From Acidobacteriaceae bacterium TAA 166 (GTDB lineage Bacteria; Acidobacteriota; Terriglobia; Terriglobales; Acidobacteriaceae): a DNA stretch of 64,000 nucleotides. Made by a program: the position numbers and the translations under genes. Where the stretch lies: contig ATWD01000001.1 in NCBI GenBank assembly GCA_000421065.1, positions 1,790,001 to 1,854,000 on the forward strand, given 5' to 3'. Positions 42,119-51,478 of this stretch are shown one piece after another (position 1 is the first letter of the stretch; the number at the start of each line of letters is the position of its first letter). The notes beneath the pieces are model-generated. The model made no database searches. It worked only from the letters and a program-made list of their open reading frames with translations, and was not told where the DNA came from.

Positions 42119-45100
42119 TCAGGTCCAGGTGATCGTCTTATGATGACAGAAGACAAGCGAGACGGGGCCTAACAGGCCTGACTTCAGCAGAGGATCCTCA
42201 GGCTTATAGGGGTTGTAGTTAGTTTGAGTGAAGCGGCGTTCCTCTGGAAGCATCGAATCGCCGATCATACGGTTCGGCCAAAGATTGGTGATGGCGACTT
42301 CGAGGGTATTTTTACTGGGCTTGAGGAGGCCGGTGATCTCGTAGCGGAAGGGCGGCTTCCATCGGTTTCCGAGGGATCGGCCGTTTAATTTCACCTCTGC
42401 GATGACCTCGACCTCTCCGAGGTCGAGGAAGATTGCCAGATCGTTCGATGGATCTACCGGCTTGGCGACGAACTCTGTTGCGTAGGTTGCGGTCCCCGCG
42501 AAGTGACGCACACCTTCGTCGGGATGATCTGACCAGGAGATGAGCTGATCGAGCATTACGCTGGGTGGTGCTCCCCACTTTTCTGGAAAGGTGAGAGACC
42601 AGGGGCCTTTGAGTGGCTGTGTTGGCAGCGGTGAGAGATCAAGAGTCGCTGAGCGGCCATGCGAGCTCCGAAGGTTCAGCTTGCCTTCCTCTGGAGAAAG
42701 GATTCTGAGGGAACCATCTTCAAGGAAGAAGCTTTCAATTTTTCGCGAAGATTCGGTGACCGATTCGCGTTTTGTGGATCCTTCGAAGAGCACGAAGACA
42801 GATCCACGGGGAGGAAGGCTCGTGGGAACTTCGGTGAAGTCCTTTTCGAGCCGGAATTGTCCTGTGTGCACCTTTTCGCCTGAGTCGGGATCGAAGAGGA
42901 TAGGTGGACGTCCGGAGATGCGGAAGCGCATCTGGAGATCAAGCGACCGGTTTGTCTGGTTGGAGACAAAGTAGAGGTCGTTTGCGCCCTCATAGCGATG
43001 GAGGTAGAGAACATCTCCTGGAGAGGTTGCGCTCTTGGATGTGAAGTCCGGCGAGAGCTTCAGTGCACGAAGGGCGTCCTGCACAGTGGCAAAGAGTTGA
43101 GACCAGTGAGTTGCGATTTCTTTGACGGTGGTATCGCAGGCGGGAAAGTCTGTAAGTGATGGTGATGCAGTCGGCTTGATCCCGACGATGGCGGCCCCGG
43201 TTTTGAGGAGCCGGTCGATCTCGCGTGCCACGTGCGGCGTCATAGAGGTTCCGGTGGAAAGAATGAGCACACGATAGCGCATGCCGCTAGGAAGAATCAT
43301 CTCGCCGGCTTTTACCGTGACCTTTGAGAGCAGCTCCGTATGGAGACCATCGTAACGATATCCCTCCGGCAGGCTCTCCGGTGGAGGCAGGACATTCGGC
43401 ACGCCTTCGCTGACAAGTACCGCAATGTCTGCGACCATGGTACCGGTTTGCAGAAGGCGTTGGCAGCGATTGAGGTAGGCGATCCATGCTGCGCCGGGCT
43501 TCCACCAGGTGTTGGTCCTCTCCATGTTGATTCCGATTGCGCTCCAAGCGAGTCCCGGATAGGAGTTGAGCTGAGGCTGATGGACCGAACGGTGAAAGAC
43601 GAACCGGTTGATGCCGATGCAGAAGGCTCGATCTCCATAGGCCTTGAGGGAGTAGGGATGATCCATCCATCGCCCGGCCTCGGGATCGCTGCAAACGGTG
43701 GTGGAGGTAAAGGCTTCTCCCGCCACGACAGTTTTGCCATAGATGTTCGCAACTGAAGAGGCCAGATGGCAGTCCGGGCGGAGGTCCGATTCGCCGACCC
43801 AGAACTCTCCCATCGGCATGTCGGCCTTGCCGAGATAAAGGAGCGGATCGGCCATGTACTGTTGATAACCGGAGCCTTCATTGGAGCAGAGGACTCCTTC
43901 GGCATGACAGAGTTCGGTAAGGTAGCCCCAGAAGTTCTCCGCGATCAGATCCGCGATGGTTCGGCGGAAGTCCCACAGGAAACGCTCGCTCTGATCCAGT
44001 CCATCGACCATGCGCCCTCCAGTGAGGACCGCGTAGTAGGGATGCATGGAATATCCCCGGCGCCTCTCGAACTCTTCGGCAAAGTTCGAGGTCCAGGTCT
44101 GGGGTCCGCCCTCCCAGCTGTCGGCGTGAAAGACCTTCAGGCTTTTTCCGAGGGACTTTTTATTTTGAGAGGCAATGAGACCGAGGTAGTGGGGAAAGTG
44201 GTTATCGAGCCCAGCCTTATTAAGGTAGTCGATCTCGAGACCGCGTCCCTCGCGTGAGGAGACAGTATTGGTGGTTCCCTTGGAGGTGTAGCCGAGGCGG
44301 GTGACGATCCATTCTCCGGGCGGCGCCGTCCAGTTGAGGTGGCCGTTGTCGCACTGCTTTGTGAGGTCGAGAATAGATGAGCTCGCTATTACGGAACGAG
44401 GATCGATGGCGGGTTGCGGGATTCCATTCGCTTCTTCGAACAGGTTCTGATAGCCGCCGGGATAGCGGTCGGGCTTTTCGAGCGAGGCACGCGGAGTGAT
44501 GTGTCCTGCCTTGTACTCCCACAACAAGATCTGGTCTTCAGCAGAGAGCTGAAAGCTGTTTTCGAGGTTGGGGAGTGGCTTGCCGTCCCGTGCTTTGGGG
44601 TGCTTCAGCTCTTTTGTGAAGGGAAGGACAAGCCGAAAATACCGGGCCTGAACGGGAACGAAGCGTACAGTGACAGGAACAGTGCGATTGTTTTGCGAGT
44701 GAGCGAAGCGCCAGTGGTTCTCGAAGAGATAAACATTGCGGAAATTGGTGCCGTCGTCGGAGCACTCGAGCGAGAAGGTCACGGGCATGGTCTGGATAGT
44801 TGGATCCACGCTCAGATTGACATAAGCACTGCGGACCTCGACCGGTCTGCCATAGTCATGGATTATGATCGAAGGCAAGCCGGGAGTTTCTGTAAGAGAG
44901 GGTGCCGGAAGAGCGATGTTTGAGCACAGCGGTGCGGGCATGGCGAAGACGGCGATGTCGCGGTAGAAGTTGCGAATCGTCTTTGGCTGGGGAAGTGTTG
45001 CCGAAAAACTGGTCCCGCCCACGATGTGGGTCTCGGTCCACGCGAGCATCTGCATGCCATGCTCGGGCGTAACCCATGGACCTGCGGCATCCCATCCGTC

Positions 45101-45481
45101 GTCATTGTTAAAGTCGATCTGAAGTCCAAGTCGGTCGGCTTCAGAGAGCAGATGCGTGATGAGCTTTTGAAACTCGGGAGAGAGGAAGCGAACAGGGCCT
45201 GGGCTTCCATTGCCGAGATGGAGCACGATTGCGCCTCCGATCCCGATCTCATGCATGGCCTCAAGGTCGGCGGTGAGACCTTCGTCCGAGATATTGCCGT
45301 TGAGCCACATCCAGTAGACCCACGGCTTAGCGGCAGACTCCAGATCGAATGAAAGGGAGGGTACGGCGGAGGGGGTTTGGCTCGCCAGTCTGAGATGAGG
45401 TGCTACCCCAACGATAACGCCTGTTTTGACGACGTTCGCGAGAAACTCGCGGCGTGTCAATAAGTCCGAACGATTATGCAA
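42119..45481 (-). CDS. GH106-type alpha-L-rhamnosidase-like enzyme
   Basis: 1120 residues. TTG start at 45481 with GGAG seven bases upstream; Tat signal LTRREFLANVVKTGVIVGVA. The catalytic start KPWVYWMWLNGNISDEGLTADLEAMHEIGIGG is the GH106 signature, followed by IDFNNDDGWDAAGPWVTPEHGMQ. Middle and C-terminal parts contain beta-sandwich domains, including a sugar-binding-like GTATYATEFVAKPVD and VEVIAEVKLNGRSLGNRWKPPF typical of GH2-like jelly rolls. It should remove rhamnose from pectic side chains (RG-I/II) or other glycans in the periplasm. The TonB receptor on the same strand 77 bases upstream probably imports the substrate. Confidence 0.85.
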   Translation of the reverse strand: MHNRSDLLTRREFLANVVKTGVIVGVAPHLRLASQTPSAVPSLSFDLESAAKPWVYWMWLNGNISDEGLTADLEAMHEIGIGGAIVLHLGNGSPGPVRFLSPEFQKLITHLLSEADRLGLQIDFNNDDGWDAAGPWVTPEHGMQMLAWTETHIVGGTSFSATLPQPKTIRNFYRDIAVFAMPAPLCSNIALPAPSLTETPGLPSIIIHDYGRPVEVRSAYVNLSVDPTIQTMPVTFSLECSDDGTNFRNVYLFENHWRFAHSQNNRTVPVTVRFVPVQARYFRLVLPFTKELKHPKARDGKPLPNLENSFQLSAEDQILLWEYKAGHITPRASLEKPDRYPGGYQNLFEEANGIPQPAIDPRSVIASSSILDLTKQCDNGHLNWTAPPGEWIVTRLGYTSKGTTNTVSSREGRGLEIDYLNKAGLDNHFPHYLGLIASQNKKSLGKSLKVFHADSWEGGPQTWTSNFAEEFERRRGYSMHPYYAVLTGGRMVDGLDQSERFLWDFRRTIADLIAENFWGYLTELCHAEGVLCSNEGSGYQQYMADPLLYLGKADMPMGEFWVGESDLRPDCHLASSVANIYGKTVVAGEAFTSTTVCSDPEAGRWMDHPYSLKAYGDRAFCIGINRFVFHRSVHQPQLNSYPGLAWSAIGINMERTNTWWKPGAAWIAYLNRCQRLLQTGTMVADIAVLVSEGVPNVLPPPESLPEGYRYDGLHTELLSKVTVKAGEMILPSGMRYRVLILSTGTSMTPHVAREIDRLLKTGAAIVGIKPTASPSLTDFPACDTTVKEIATHWSQLFATVQDALRALKLSPDFTSKSATSPGDVLYLHRYEGANDLYFVSNQTNRSLDLQMRFRISGRPPILFDPDSGEKVHTGQFRLEKDFTEVPTSLPPRGSVFVLFEGSTKRESVTESSRKIESFFLEDGSLRILSPEEGKLNLRSSHGRSATLDLSPLPTQPLKGPWSLTFPEKWGAPPSVMLDQLISWSDHPDEGVRHFAGTATYATEFVAKPVDPSNDLAIFLDLGEVEVIAEVKLNGRSLGNRWKPPFRYEITGLLKPSKNTLEVAITNLWPNRMIGDSMLPEERRFTQTNYNPYKPEDPLLKSGLLGPVSLVFCHHKTITWT

Positions 45482-45558
45482 CCTGTTCTCCGAATCTTTG
45501 AACGACGCTGAAACACGAAGGCTGACCTTTGCGTCAACCTTCGTGCGGTAGAAGGCTT

Positions 45559-48500
45559 CTAAAAGTTGAAGCGAGCTGTTAATTGTCCAATTCTCGGATC
45601 GTTCACTTGGGTGAAGGTCACACTGCCGTAAGTCAGTGCTGTGATCGTCGTATCGGGCGCGGTGAAGTTTGCGGAATTGAGAACGTTGAAGAACTCACCA
45701 CGAATCTCGAAGGTTTGGGACTCGTGCAGCCGGAAGACCTTGAACATGCTCAGATCGAAGTTCGGTTTGATGATGTTTCGGACACGATCCATATAGGGAT
45801 GGATGGTCTGAATCACGTAGGCTGAGTTCGTTTCCTGTTGGAAGACTGCGGCGCCGACCGCACAGGAGGGAGTCGAGGGTTTGCCTGTGGCGGTGAGATA
45901 ACAGGTGTTGAACATCTTCGAGTAACTCTGCGAGCCAATGTGCGGATCCCCGAGCGGAATGACGTTCGCTGGGTTCGCTACAAGAGCTCCATTCTGTTTC
46001 CGCACGACGAGGTTAGCCTGCCAGCCTCCAAGGATAAATCGTTCAACGATGTTTCGCTGATTGAGGGTAGGCAGACGATAGAGTGCAGTCAAGGTAAAGA
46101 GGAGGTTCGGCTGCGAGTCCTGATAGAAGGTCGGAGCATCATCCACATCATTTAGGAAGTCGCTCTTCATGAGCTTGAGCCAGGTGAAGTTCGCATGAAG
46201 CGAGAAGTCCTGGCTGAAGCGCTTGCTGAGACTGACCCGCATCGAATTGTAGTTCGAGGAACCTTCACTGATGCCGTTTTCTGTGATGGTACCGAACTCC
46301 GGATAGGGGAGATAGAGATAGCGTCGTTGAATCGTTGCCGCGTTCAGCGTTGCGTTGATTGGAAACAGACCCGCAAAGGGATTGGCTACCGTTGCCTGAA
46401 GGTAGGTCGCGCCGAGAGAAAAGTACTTCGCCGGCAACGCGTTAATATTTTTATTAAGGGAGAGACTTCTTCCGAAGGTTCCGGCATAGCCGATCTGGAA
46501 AACCATTTGTCCTGGCAGCTCTGTTTGAACATCCAGAGAAGTCTGATATATCCGGGGAATGGAGCGATCCTGATTCATGAAAGTGATTGCCTGGCCGAGA
46601 CCCGTCGACAGTCCACCTGCACGGCCGGTCGGCACATTCAATCCATTCGGATAAGGATTACTGACCTGAGTGTAAGGATGAATGGCATCGATGCTGGTGG
46701 TGTATGTTGTCGATGAAGAATATCCAGTGTTCCCCGGCAGGTCGATAGTTTGCGGATAGGTGATGCCGAAACCTGCTCGCAGAACCTGTTTTTCATTCAG
46801 GCGATAGGCCATTCCGAAGCGTGGCTGAATGTTATTCCAATCCTTCTTGTAGGGATATCGGTGGGAGGAATCGGTAAAGAGGAGTCCGCCCTTCACTGGG
46901 GGAGTCCCGGGAGCCTGCAACGGATTGTCGCAGGTAGTGCAGAATCCAGCGTTAGAGAAATCGTGGCGCTCGGTCAGAGGCAGTTCGAGATCGTAACGCA
47001 GTCCAAGATTGAGGGTCAGCTTGTCGGAGACCCGCCAGTCGTCCTGAATAAAGCCCGCGAAGTAATGTTGCTGGTAGGCAGAGGATGTTGTCGTGGATTG
47101 GGTTCCGCTGGAGGGATAGCCAAGGGCCAGTGATGCCAATCCATAGCCTGAGATCGGGTCGCTATCTGCTCCCGCAGTGGCGCTTCTTTGAGTGAACAGG
47201 CGATTGAATCCAAAGCTTCCCAGGCCCGGGGTTGGATCGTTGATGTTGTAGCGCATCATTTCGTATTGAATGCCATATCGCAGTGAGTGCTTGGCGATAC
47301 TTTGCGAGAGGATTTCAGATGCTGTGAGCAGAGTGGTTCCGCTGAACTGGCTGGCTCCTCCGGTCAGGCCGGTCGTCCCGTCTGAAACCGATACGGCAGG
47401 AAAGGTTGGAGCCGGAAGTTGAGAGATCAGAGAGGCCGGAAATCCCAGGCTGGCCAGATCGTAGTTGTATCCGTAGTAGACCAAGCTAAATGGATGATAG
47501 ATCCCTCCGACTCGCGAATCGAGGACGAGCTTTGGAGAGAGGATGGTAACGAGATCGACGCTTCCTCCTTCGTTGTTGCGCTGGTGCACGTAACCAGGGC
47601 CTCCGCCAAGGGGATATCCTTCATTGCTCTTGAGCTGGTGACGTCGATTGCGGAGGTACGCTATTGTCAGTTTATTGGAGGTGTTGATCTGCTGATCGAG
47701 GCGCAGCGTCAGGGAGTAGTAAGTGTCCGGTGAGCTTGTCTGGGAGGAGACGTAGTTACGAGTAAGCCCGTTGAGGCCCTGTCCGGGGGCGTTCGGCAGA
47801 GCGTACGCGTTGATCAGTGCCTTTCCTACGGGATCGAGACGCTTCGAAAGGTCATTATGCGGAAACTTCGTTCTTATTCCGCTTGCTGTTACAGACAGAG
47901 GATCGTAGATGCAGGTGTAAGGGGCTGCAGGGCAGTCCCCGTTAGCGTCGAGCAGTTCGCTGAAGTCTCCATTGCGCATCTTGACCGAAGGAACGGTGGG
48001 ATTGTATTGCTGGGGCAGGACATCCTGAATTCGTTCGAAGGCAACCAGAAAGAAGCTCTTGTCTCTGCCGTCGTAGAGGTGCGGGATTCGAATGGGACCA
48101 TCCAGGACAGCGCCCGGCTGATTCCATTGATCGTTAGAACGGGGCAGGTTTGCGCCCGTACGCTCGTAGGTATTGGCGTCCATATAGGTGTTGCGGAAGA
48201 TGTAATACGCGGATCCGTGATAGTCGCTAGAGCCTGCTCGCAGCACCGCGTTGATGATGGCGCCTCCGGAGTGACCGTATTGCGAGTCGTAGAGTGCCGT
48301 CTGAATCTTGACCTCTTGAACCGCCTCGGGAGAGGGGACGAATCCGGTGTAGCGTCCTACGGTGCGCTCCGGTGGATCATCGGGAATTCCGTTCAGGGTG
48401 ACGCGTCCGGCGTTGGGAATCCCTCCAGCAGAGACACCGGTGGCTATACCGCCAAAGGGCTGCGACGAGGCACTCATCTTCGACTGAGCGCCAACTGAGG

Positions 48501-49011
48501 AGTAGATGCCCTCGGTGAGCGTTACGAGGTTGAAGGGATTGCGACCGAGGTTCGGGATATCCGTAACATCTTTGGCGCTGAAGGTATCTCCCTGATTCGC
48601 GGTGCCGATGTCGAGGACCGCAGCCTCGGAGCTGACCGTGACCGCCGCAGTGTTTCGGATGGAAAGATCGAAGTTGATCTCTTTGTTGTCGCCTGCGCTG
48701 ATGACGACACCGGTGCGCTCACTGACCGTGAAGCCCCAGCTCTCGACACGAACGGTATAAGTGCCGGGCTGCAGGAATGGAACCGAATAGGATCCTGCAT
48801 TGTTCGATTTGCCGGGCGTAATGAAATGGGTCTGCTCGTCGATGACGGTTATCTGAGCATTCGCCAGCTTTGCACCTGACGGATCGCGAATCTCACCCGA
48901 GACAGTACCCAGATATTGCTGGGCGAAGGCGAGATTTACCGCTAGATACCCCAGAGCGGTGACAAGTAGGAACAATCGAAAACAGAAACATACTGATCTT
49001 CTAAGCAACAC
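45559..49011 (-). CDS. TonB-dependent receptor of the GH106 locus
   Basis: About 1150 residues; GTG 49011 or the next codon TTG is the start (GGAGG just upstream). Signal peptide FRLFLLVTALGYLAVNLAFAQ, then the carboxypeptidase-regulatory domain (YLGTVSGEIRDPSGAKLANAQ), plug (FSAKDVTDIPNLGRNPFNLV, VTLNGIPDDPPERTV) and barrel ending in IGQLTARFNF. Oar-like acidobacterial receptor, presumably taking up oligosaccharides. Next gene on the strand is the rhamnosidase, and the divergent neighbour is a hybrid regulator; a perfect 9+9 dyad lies between them, so substrate-specific control is likely. Confidence 0.9.
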   Translation of the reverse strand: MLLRRSVCFCFRLFLLVTALGYLAVNLAFAQQYLGTVSGEIRDPSGAKLANAQITVIDEQTHFITPGKSNNAGSYSVPFLQPGTYTVRVESWGFTVSERTGVVISAGDNKEINFDLSIRNTAAVTVSSEAAVLDIGTANQGDTFSAKDVTDIPNLGRNPFNLVTLTEGIYSSVGAQSKMSASSQPFGGIATGVSAGGIPNAGRVTLNGIPDDPPERTVGRYTGFVPSPEAVQEVKIQTALYDSQYGHSGGAIINAVLRAGSSDYHGSAYYIFRNTYMDANTYERTGANLPRSNDQWNQPGAVLDGPIRIPHLYDGRDKSFFLVAFERIQDVLPQQYNPTVPSVKMRNGDFSELLDANGDCPAAPYTCIYDPLSVTASGIRTKFPHNDLSKRLDPVGKALINAYALPNAPGQGLNGLTRNYVSSQTSSPDTYYSLTLRLDQQINTSNKLTIAYLRNRRHQLKSNEGYPLGGGPGYVHQRNNEGGSVDLVTILSPKLVLDSRVGGIYHPFSLVYYGYNYDLASLGFPASLISQLPAPTFPAVSVSDGTTGLTGGASQFSGTTLLTASEILSQSIAKHSLRYGIQYEMMRYNINDPTPGLGSFGFNRLFTQRSATAGADSDPISGYGLASLALGYPSSGTQSTTTSSAYQQHYFAGFIQDDWRVSDKLTLNLGLRYDLELPLTERHDFSNAGFCTTCDNPLQAPGTPPVKGGLLFTDSSHRYPYKKDWNNIQPRFGMAYRLNEKQVLRAGFGITYPQTIDLPGNTGYSSSTTYTTSIDAIHPYTQVSNPYPNGLNVPTGRAGGLSTGLGQAITFMNQDRSIPRIYQTSLDVQTELPGQMVFQIGYAGTFGRSLSLNKNINALPAKYFSLGATYLQATVANPFAGLFPINATLNAATIQRRYLYLPYPEFGTITENGISEGSSNYNSMRVSLSKRFSQDFSLHANFTWLKLMKSDFLNDVDDAPTFYQDSQPNLLFTLTALYRLPTLNQRNIVERFILGGWQANLVVRKQNGALVANPANVIPLGDPHIGSQSYSKMFNTCYLTATGKPSTPSCAVGAAVFQQETNSAYVIQTIHPYMDRVRNIIKPNFDLSMFKVFRLHESQTFEIRGEFFNVLNSANFTAPDTTITALTYGSVTFTQVNDPRIGQLTARFNF

Positions 49012-49160
49012 ATCCTCCGGAGTTTGAAAAGAGAGCCATTCCGCCCTCGAAGAGGTCTCATCTAAGGCAGGAAAGGGCGCGAAAAGAGGTAAATTTGGTT
49101 TGCAAAGACATCATCTCGTTGGGAGAAATGTCGTTTCAAGCGAATCCCTTGGTCGGGATT

Positions 49161-49187
49161 GATTTGTTCCGCCCTTCAGAACAAATC
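49161..49187. promoter_or_regulatory. Perfect 9+9 dyad between receptor and hybrid regulator
   Basis: GATTTGTTC (49161-49169), nine-base spacer, GAACAAATC (49179-49187). It lies 150 bases upstream of the TonB receptor start and 250 bases upstream of the regulator start. Arms and spacing fit a dimeric helix-turn-helix repressor. The divergent gene encodes an IclR-HTH hybrid, the obvious candidate to bind here. The rest of 49012-49436 shows no gene. Confidence 0.65.
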
Positions 49188-49436
49188 CTGGCGCGGGTAT
49201 GCCCAATCAGAGATGAGCAGGTTTCAGTCAACTCTATTAATCGTTTGATAAAGCGAATCCGGTGAAAGAAACCTATGCTGAAAACAGCCCAAACATCTTA
49301 TGTTAAAGTTTCGCAATATGCGTGACGCTCTGTCATTGTCGTCCCACGAGGCGGAACGCACCGAGTTTCAGGGACTTGTATGAACAGCTTGTAAACGGAA
49401 ACGTCCAAAAGACGACTTCCCGGGGGTTACGGATCT

Positions 49437-50534
49437 ATGCTGCTACTTCAGCGAGCCGCGGATGTTCTCAACATCTTCGAAGACGAATCGCAATGCCTTA
49501 GGCTTAACGAGCTAACAGAACGAACGATGATGTCGAAGACTACTGTCCATCGTCTGTGCGTCGCACTTGTAGATGTAGGAATGCTGCAGCGTGTGGAGAA
49601 GCACGGTTATCGTCTGGCGATTCGTTCTCTAAAGAGTCGTCGATTTCGCATCGGCTACGGAATGCAGAATGGAGCAGACGATTTCTCTCAGCGGGTGATG
49701 GAGAGCATTCGCCGTTGCGCCGTCGCTGCGGATATCGATCTTCTGATCCTTGATAATGAAAATTCCTCCAGCCGAGCCCTGGAAAACACGGAGATGTTCA
49801 TTAACGAAAAAGTTGATCTGGTGCTCAGTTCCCAGACCGATATCGCGATTGCACAGCGCATCGCCGATCGTCTTGAGGCTTCTGCTATTCCTTCGGTCGC
49901 GATGGAGATTCCGCAACCGGGAGCTGTCTTCTTCGGTGCGAATAATGTTCAGGCCGGACTGATGGCTGGACGTCATCTGGCTCAATGGTCGCAGTCTAAC
50001 TGGGAGGGCGCGTTAGACGAGATCGTGCTTCTCGATCTTCCGAAAGCAGGCCACATTCCCAATGCACGAATTCAGGCTGGGCTTCTAGGGATTATCGAGA
50101 GACTTGCATGGGTTTCCCCAACCCAGATCAAGATTCTTCACACAATTGGGTCGTATGAGAGCGCACATGCCGCGGTGAGGAGGTACCTCTCGCGAAGCCG
50201 CGCGAAACGGATCCTGATGATTACGATCAATGACACATGTTCGCTTGGAGCGCTTCAGGCGTTTCGCGATTATGATCGCGAAGATCATTGCGCCATCGTC
50301 ACACATAACCTCGATGAGGGAGACTGCAGTTCGGAGATCAGCCAGCCAGAGTCGCGATTGATAGGAGCGGTAGCGTATTTCCCAGAGCGGTATGGTGAGG
50401 CTGTTATTCCACTGGTGGCATCGATGCTTCGAGGATTCCAGGTTCCCCGCGTTAATTTCATTACCCACGAAGTCATAACACACGAAAACATAAAAGCATA
50501 TCAGTTGCGTTTTCAAACGAAACGACTGCGTTAG
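49437..50534 (+). CDS. Hybrid regulator: IclR-type HTH plus periplasmic-binding-protein-like sensor
   Basis: 365 residues. Residues 1-60 are an IclR winged helix: LLLQRAADVLNIFEDESQ, LRLNELTERTMMSKTTVHRL, CVALVDVGMLQRVEKHGYRL. Instead of the IclR GAF-like effector domain, residues 75-360 form a LacI/RbsB-like fold: VMESIRRCAVAADIDLLILD, FINEKVDLVLSSQTDIAIAQ, SVAMEIPQPGAVFFGANNVQAG, MITINDTCSLGALQAFRDYD, RLIGAVAYFPERYGEAVIPL. This suggests a sugar-sensing repressor or activator. It is divergent from the TonB receptor and rhamnosidase, so likely senses a sugar from that pathway. The domain combination is unusual. Confidence 0.85.
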   Translation: MLLLQRAADVLNIFEDESQCLRLNELTERTMMSKTTVHRLCVALVDVGMLQRVEKHGYRLAIRSLKSRRFRIGYGMQNGADDFSQRVMESIRRCAVAADIDLLILDNENSSSRALENTEMFINEKVDLVLSSQTDIAIAQRIADRLEASAIPSVAMEIPQPGAVFFGANNVQAGLMAGRHLAQWSQSNWEGALDEIVLLDLPKAGHIPNARIQAGLLGIIERLAWVSPTQIKILHTIGSYESAHAAVRRYLSRSRAKRILMITINDTCSLGALQAFRDYDREDHCAIVTHNLDEGDCSSEISQPESRLIGAVAYFPERYGEAVIPLVASMLRGFQVPRVNFITHEVITHENIKAYQLRFQTKRLR

Positions 50535-50912
50535 GCGTAACCAGAAACGTGATTCTGTCGAACTTGCCGCCCGGAATATTATTGCCGTCGGCATGAAATG
50601 CGGTATATATATACCGTTTCGGTAAGCCATCAACTATGCCTCTCAATGTTGCTTTACTTTACCCAGGTCGATGTCCTCGAACCTGTCACGGCACAGGACG
50701 ATTCGAATTGTCGGTGTAATCTCATGAACTTTCGATTCCGTGATTGCAGAAAGTACTACGAGATTGATCAAATCTCTGGTGGGCAGATTTAGGCCGGAAA
50801 AGCCACTCCCTACCAGCAGCAAGTACACTGCGCAGGGCTGGGATGTCGCTATCGGTCCCGCACGCGCCATCCCTCAGGCCCCGTCCCCAAATAATAACCG
50901 CTGGAGATTAAG
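50535..50912. other. Intergenic region without recognisable gene
   Basis: Short open frames on both strands have no ribosome site or recognisable product. It contains a 16-bp perfect palindrome described separately. Confidence 0.5.
50601..50616. promoter_or_regulatory. Perfect AT-rich palindrome
   Basis: CGGTATATATATACCG is self-complementary over 16 bp and lies 67 bases after the hybrid regulator stop. It has the size and symmetry of a dimeric-repressor operator, but no gene start is within 290 bases except the broken immunity-like gene at 50913. It may be an orphan operator or chance. Confidence 0.35.
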
Positions 50913-51426
50913 ATGAATCATCCCTACTGGGGAGAGATCCAAGCCAATATCGATGACATTCCTCAATAGAGCAACTATTTCCTGATCCCCGGCTTCGGCG
51001 GAGACGCAACTGGTCAACAGATCCGCATCTCGTTTCAGGGGGCGCGAGCAACCCGCCAAGCTAACGCTGCAGGTGCTGGATGAATACGCCGAGACTTTCG
51101 AGAATTTTCTCCATCTCCTGCCTGCTCTGCTGCCGAAAATTAGGGCCCGCGTTTTTTCCTACTATCAGGATTATTACGCTTCGGTTTATGAAGATGAGAC
51201 TCAATCCGGCCAGCCGCCCTTGGGTCTCATCGACCCCGAACTCCACTTCGCCAAGATGCGACATCTCGATGACGTCTCCGTCCAGGGCCTGCGCGCCGTT
51301 ACCCTCCGGTTCGACTACGAAGTCGATACCGAACACGATCTCGAGATTCTGATCGTAGATGGTGTCATTCACGACGTAGGTGGAGCTTTAGACACATACG
51401 TCCTTCAACATGATGGGCTTGGCTAA
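50913..51426 (+). pseudogene. DUF2004/DUF6985-like gene with stop and frameshift
   Basis: ATG 50913 with GGAG seven bases upstream starts NHPYWGEIQANIDDIPQ, then TAG at 50967-50969. In the same frame follows SNYFLIPGFGGD...QQIRISFQG; a frameshift in a G-run (about 51035-51045) moves to the frame of QPAKLTLQVLDEYAETFENFLHLLP, PKIRARVFSYYQDYYASVY, HFAKMRHLDDVSVQGLRAVTLRFDY and VDTEHDLEILIVDGVIHDVG. The C-terminal part resembles the DUF2004/DUF6985 proteins often found as immunity-like factors. Two independent lesions indicate a pseudogene, unless both are sequence errors. Confidence 0.65.
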
Positions 51427-51478
51427 AACTAGACCAAATGGAAGGTGAGTATTTCGGCAAAAACTTATCCTGAATGGG

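Noticed and set aside
50643..50870. Minus-strand frame of 75 codons
   Set aside because: No ribosome site and no homology pattern.
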